DNA of 64,000 nucleotides from Minicystis rosea (GTDB taxonomy: Bacteria > Myxococcota_A > Polyangia > Polyangiales > Polyangiaceae): assembly GCA_001931535.1 (NCBI GenBank), contig CP016211.1, positions 14,523,501 through 14,587,500 of the forward strand. The letters run 5' to 3'. Both the position numbers and the translations under genes were made by a program. This document shows positions 62,307 through 64,000 of the stretch, one piece after another (position 1 is the stretch's first letter; each line of letters opens with the position of its first letter). Below the pieces are notes generated by a model. The model saw nothing but the letters and a program-made list of their open reading frames with translations. It was not told where the DNA came from and made no database searches.

Positions 62307-62461
62307 GCGCCGGCGGTAGAGAGGACGGAGGTTCGCGTCAAGCAACGCTCCGCGACGTTTCGGTGACGAATCGAATGCTCGTTCTCCCGCGAGGAGCTGC
62401 CTTCGATCGAGACGAGGTCATTCCGGCGATGCGCGACCGTGACCGGCACGAGCGAGCGCAG

Positions 62462-64000
62462 CTACGGCGTGCGCGATGATGTCCTGTGCGCGATCTTTCG
62501 GCGTCGCACGAACAGGGCCGCGGCGGTGATGAGGGCCATGGATGCCGCGCCTGCGCCGCCCGTGCGGCCGGTGCTGCTGCTCGCACAGGCGCCCGACGTC
62601 GTGCCGATGCGCGGGTCGGTGCCGGCCCAAACGTCGTTGCCGACGACGAGCGTCGTCGTGCCCATCGACACGCCGGCGTAGGCGACGTCGACCGTGATCT
62701 GCCCGCCCGTGTCGCCTTCCTTGCCGGTGAAGGCGAAGCGCCACATGCCCTGTCGCACCTTCGTGAGCGGCTGATAGAGGACGCCGCCGTCGACGCTGAC
62801 GGTGAGCTTGCTGCCGTCGATGCCGGCGGCGAGCGAGCCGTCGAGCTTGCGGAGCTGGATCGTCCCCCACACGGGCCACGTCGGGTCGGGCCGCGCATAA
62901 GCGCTCGAGAGCGTGTACCAGCTCTTCGAGAGATCTGGATCCGCGGGCGTCTGCATGGCGTCGAGCAACGCGAGGCGCGCGCCCTCCACGTCGAGCGAGC
63001 CCGGCCCGAGCTGGATGGGATCGGGCACGTGGCCTTGGGGCCGCCGCGCGCCGGCTTGCAGCACTTCGGTGACGCGCGCCTGCGTGAGCGTCGGATCGAG
63101 CGACATGAGGAGCGCGATCGCGCCGGCCACGTGCGGCGACGACATCGAGGTGCCGGCGGCGAGCGCGTGGCGGGTGTCCATCATGGCGCAGTTCGGATCC
63201 TGCTTCGGGCAACCTGGGAGCGTGAACAGACCGCCCGCGTGCGTGCGCGGATCGGCGTCCGTCGCCATGGCCGCCGCGACGAAGCCGCCGGGCGCGCTGA
63301 TCTCCGGCTTCTGCACGCCGAGCGGCGTGGGCCCGTCGGCGCTGAAGTAACACGAGCCATCGGCGACGGGGGTCAGGTCGTCGCCCAGCTTGTCGAGCTC
63401 GATGGTGGGCCCGGAGAGCGGCGTCCAGGAGACGCGGTTGATCGTGCAGCCGACCGCGAGCAGCGCGGGGGCGCTCGCGGGGACGTTGATCGTGCCTTGT
63501 CGGATCGATCGCCCGAAGAAGAGCTCTTGGTCCGCGTCGCCGGTGCCCGTGACCCACAGCGACGCGTCGCCCGAGCCGCGCAGCACGATGGCGAACTCGC
63601 CCTCCGGCCAGCGCCCCGTCCACACGACGACGGCGCTGTTGGTGTCCGGCGAGATCGCGGGGTTCGACTTGGGCAGGTTGTTCACCACGCCGGCCTTGAC
63701 CGCCTCGGAGCCGCTGCCGTGGCTGTAGGCGCCGTCGTCGCCGGGGCCCGTGAGCCCGATCCACGTCGAGCCTCCCGGGCCTTCGAGCCCGACGTCCACC
63801 TCGTCGCCGGGCCGGAACGTGATCCACACGAACGCCTGCCCATCCTTCGCGGCGCTCGCGACGATGGGGACGCGCGTCACCTCGTGCTTCGCCACGTGCA
63901 CCTCGGTGTGGATCCCGTACGGCCCGCGGCCATCGCCCATCTCCAAGAGCGAGCCGCTGTTGCCCGCGGCGATCACGATGGCGCGCCCCGGCTTGTCGTC
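62462..64000 (-). CDS. Subtilisin-family serine protease, C-terminal part, MYXO-CTERM-like tail
   Basis: The N-terminal part lies beyond the window end; the frame is open to base 64000. Seen: the oxyanion Asn in IVIAAGNSGS near the start of the visible part and the catalytic serine segment AAGTSMSSPHVAGAIALL, about 260 residues later because a PA-like insertion separates them. After a beta-sandwich region the protein ends with a Cys-containing GACASSS, a hydrophobic stretch (GAASMALITAAALFV) and RRRK, the layout of the MYXO-CTERM sorting signal. Probably an exported, surface-anchored protease. Confidence 0.85.
   Translation of the reverse strand, partial: DDKPGRAIVIAAGNSGSLLEMGDGRGPYGIHTEVHVAKHEVTRVPIVASAAKDGQAFVWITFRPGDEVDVGLEGPGGSTWIGLTGPGDDGAYSHGSGSEAVKAGVVNNLPKSNPAISPDTNSAVVVWTGRWPEGEFAIVLRGSGDASLWVTGTGDADQELFFGRSIRQGTINVPASAPALLAVGCTINRVSWTPLSGPTIELDKLGDDLTPVADGSCYFSADGPTPLGVQKPEISAPGGFVAAAMATDADPRTHAGGLFTLPGCPKQDPNCAMMDTRHALAAGTSMSSPHVAGAIALLMSLDPTLTQARVTEVLQAGARRPQGHVPDPIQLGPGSLDVEGARLALLDAMQTPADPDLSKSWYTLSSAYARPDPTWPVWGTIQLRKLDGSLAAGIDGSKLTVSVDGGVLYQPLTKVRQGMWRFAFTGKEGDTGGQITVDVAYAGVSMGTTTLVVGNDVWAGTDPRIGTTSGACASSSTGRTGGAGAASMALITAAALFVRRRKIAHRTSSRTP

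Overview
The window is about 64 kb of very GC-rich bacterial chromosome, densely packed with genes on both strands. It looks like a myxobacterium (Myxococcota, most likely the Polyangiales/Sorangiineae side; this placement is inference). Supporting signs are a subtilase ending in a MYXO-CTERM-like tail, many lipoproteins with Gly/Ser/Thr linkers and Cys-rich or FG-GAP-like domains, a MopE-like metal-binding motif protein, an active Ser/Thr kinase plus a kinase-like relic, and an imuA-imuB-dnaE2 cassette. No phage, transposase, CRISPR array or rRNA was seen; there is one tRNA-Pro.

Layout. 1-9.5 kb: the end of a molybdate ABC transporter (modB-modC), two divergent citrate synthases (one with a fused DNA-binding helix-turn-helix), an FAD oxidoreductase, a beta-hydroxyacid dehydrogenase, a membrane-anchored pseudokinase and a ferritin-like protein. 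9.6-14.8 kb: a GIDE-domain membrane protein, a B12/radical-SAM protein, a ferredoxin-metallo-beta-lactamase fusion and a DNA alkyltransferase. 15-21 kb: the imuA-imuB-dnaE2 mutagenic translesion cassette behind a perfect inverted repeat that looks like an SOS operator. 21-28 kb: tandem-repeat DNA, a repeat-built lipoprotein, fni (isoprenoid), a coiled-coil/GAF protein with a CheY-type receiver, trpF and a thioredoxin-rhodanese fusion. 28-31 kb: larB-larC for the nickel-pincer cofactor, with a huge His-rich extension on LarC. 31-38 kb: envelope proteins, tRNA-Pro and a glycosyltransferase. 38-44 kb: rpsU, then a Fur/PerR regulator followed by rubrerythrin, a two-cluster Fe-S oxidoreductase, a DUF3501 protein, a thioesterase, a PLD-like protein and rpiA; this resembles a peroxide/iron-responsive redox module. 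44-64 kb: a Ser/Thr kinase, a beta-CASP nuclease, several lipoproteins, an L,D-transpeptidase, an aminotransferase coupled to a putative membrane metallopeptidase, an ATP-grasp/AlkB pair (alkB is frameshifted), a nuclease-A-inhibitor-like lipoprotein and a subtilase cut by the window edge.

Most interesting points. A palindromic repeat of about 50 bp lies in frame inside two unrelated genes, imuB and fur, always read as HDGAA(G/S)GPKP, and also lies between genes near 61.5 kb. This is reminiscent of the protein-coding palindromic elements of Rickettsia. Other notable items are the roughly 196-residue His-rich domain on LarC, operator-like palindromes before imuA, fur and the HTH-citrate synthase, six near-identical 189-bp coding repeats, a 42-bp intergenic tandem array, and a one-base homopolymer frameshift that removes the essential C-terminal motif of AlkB.
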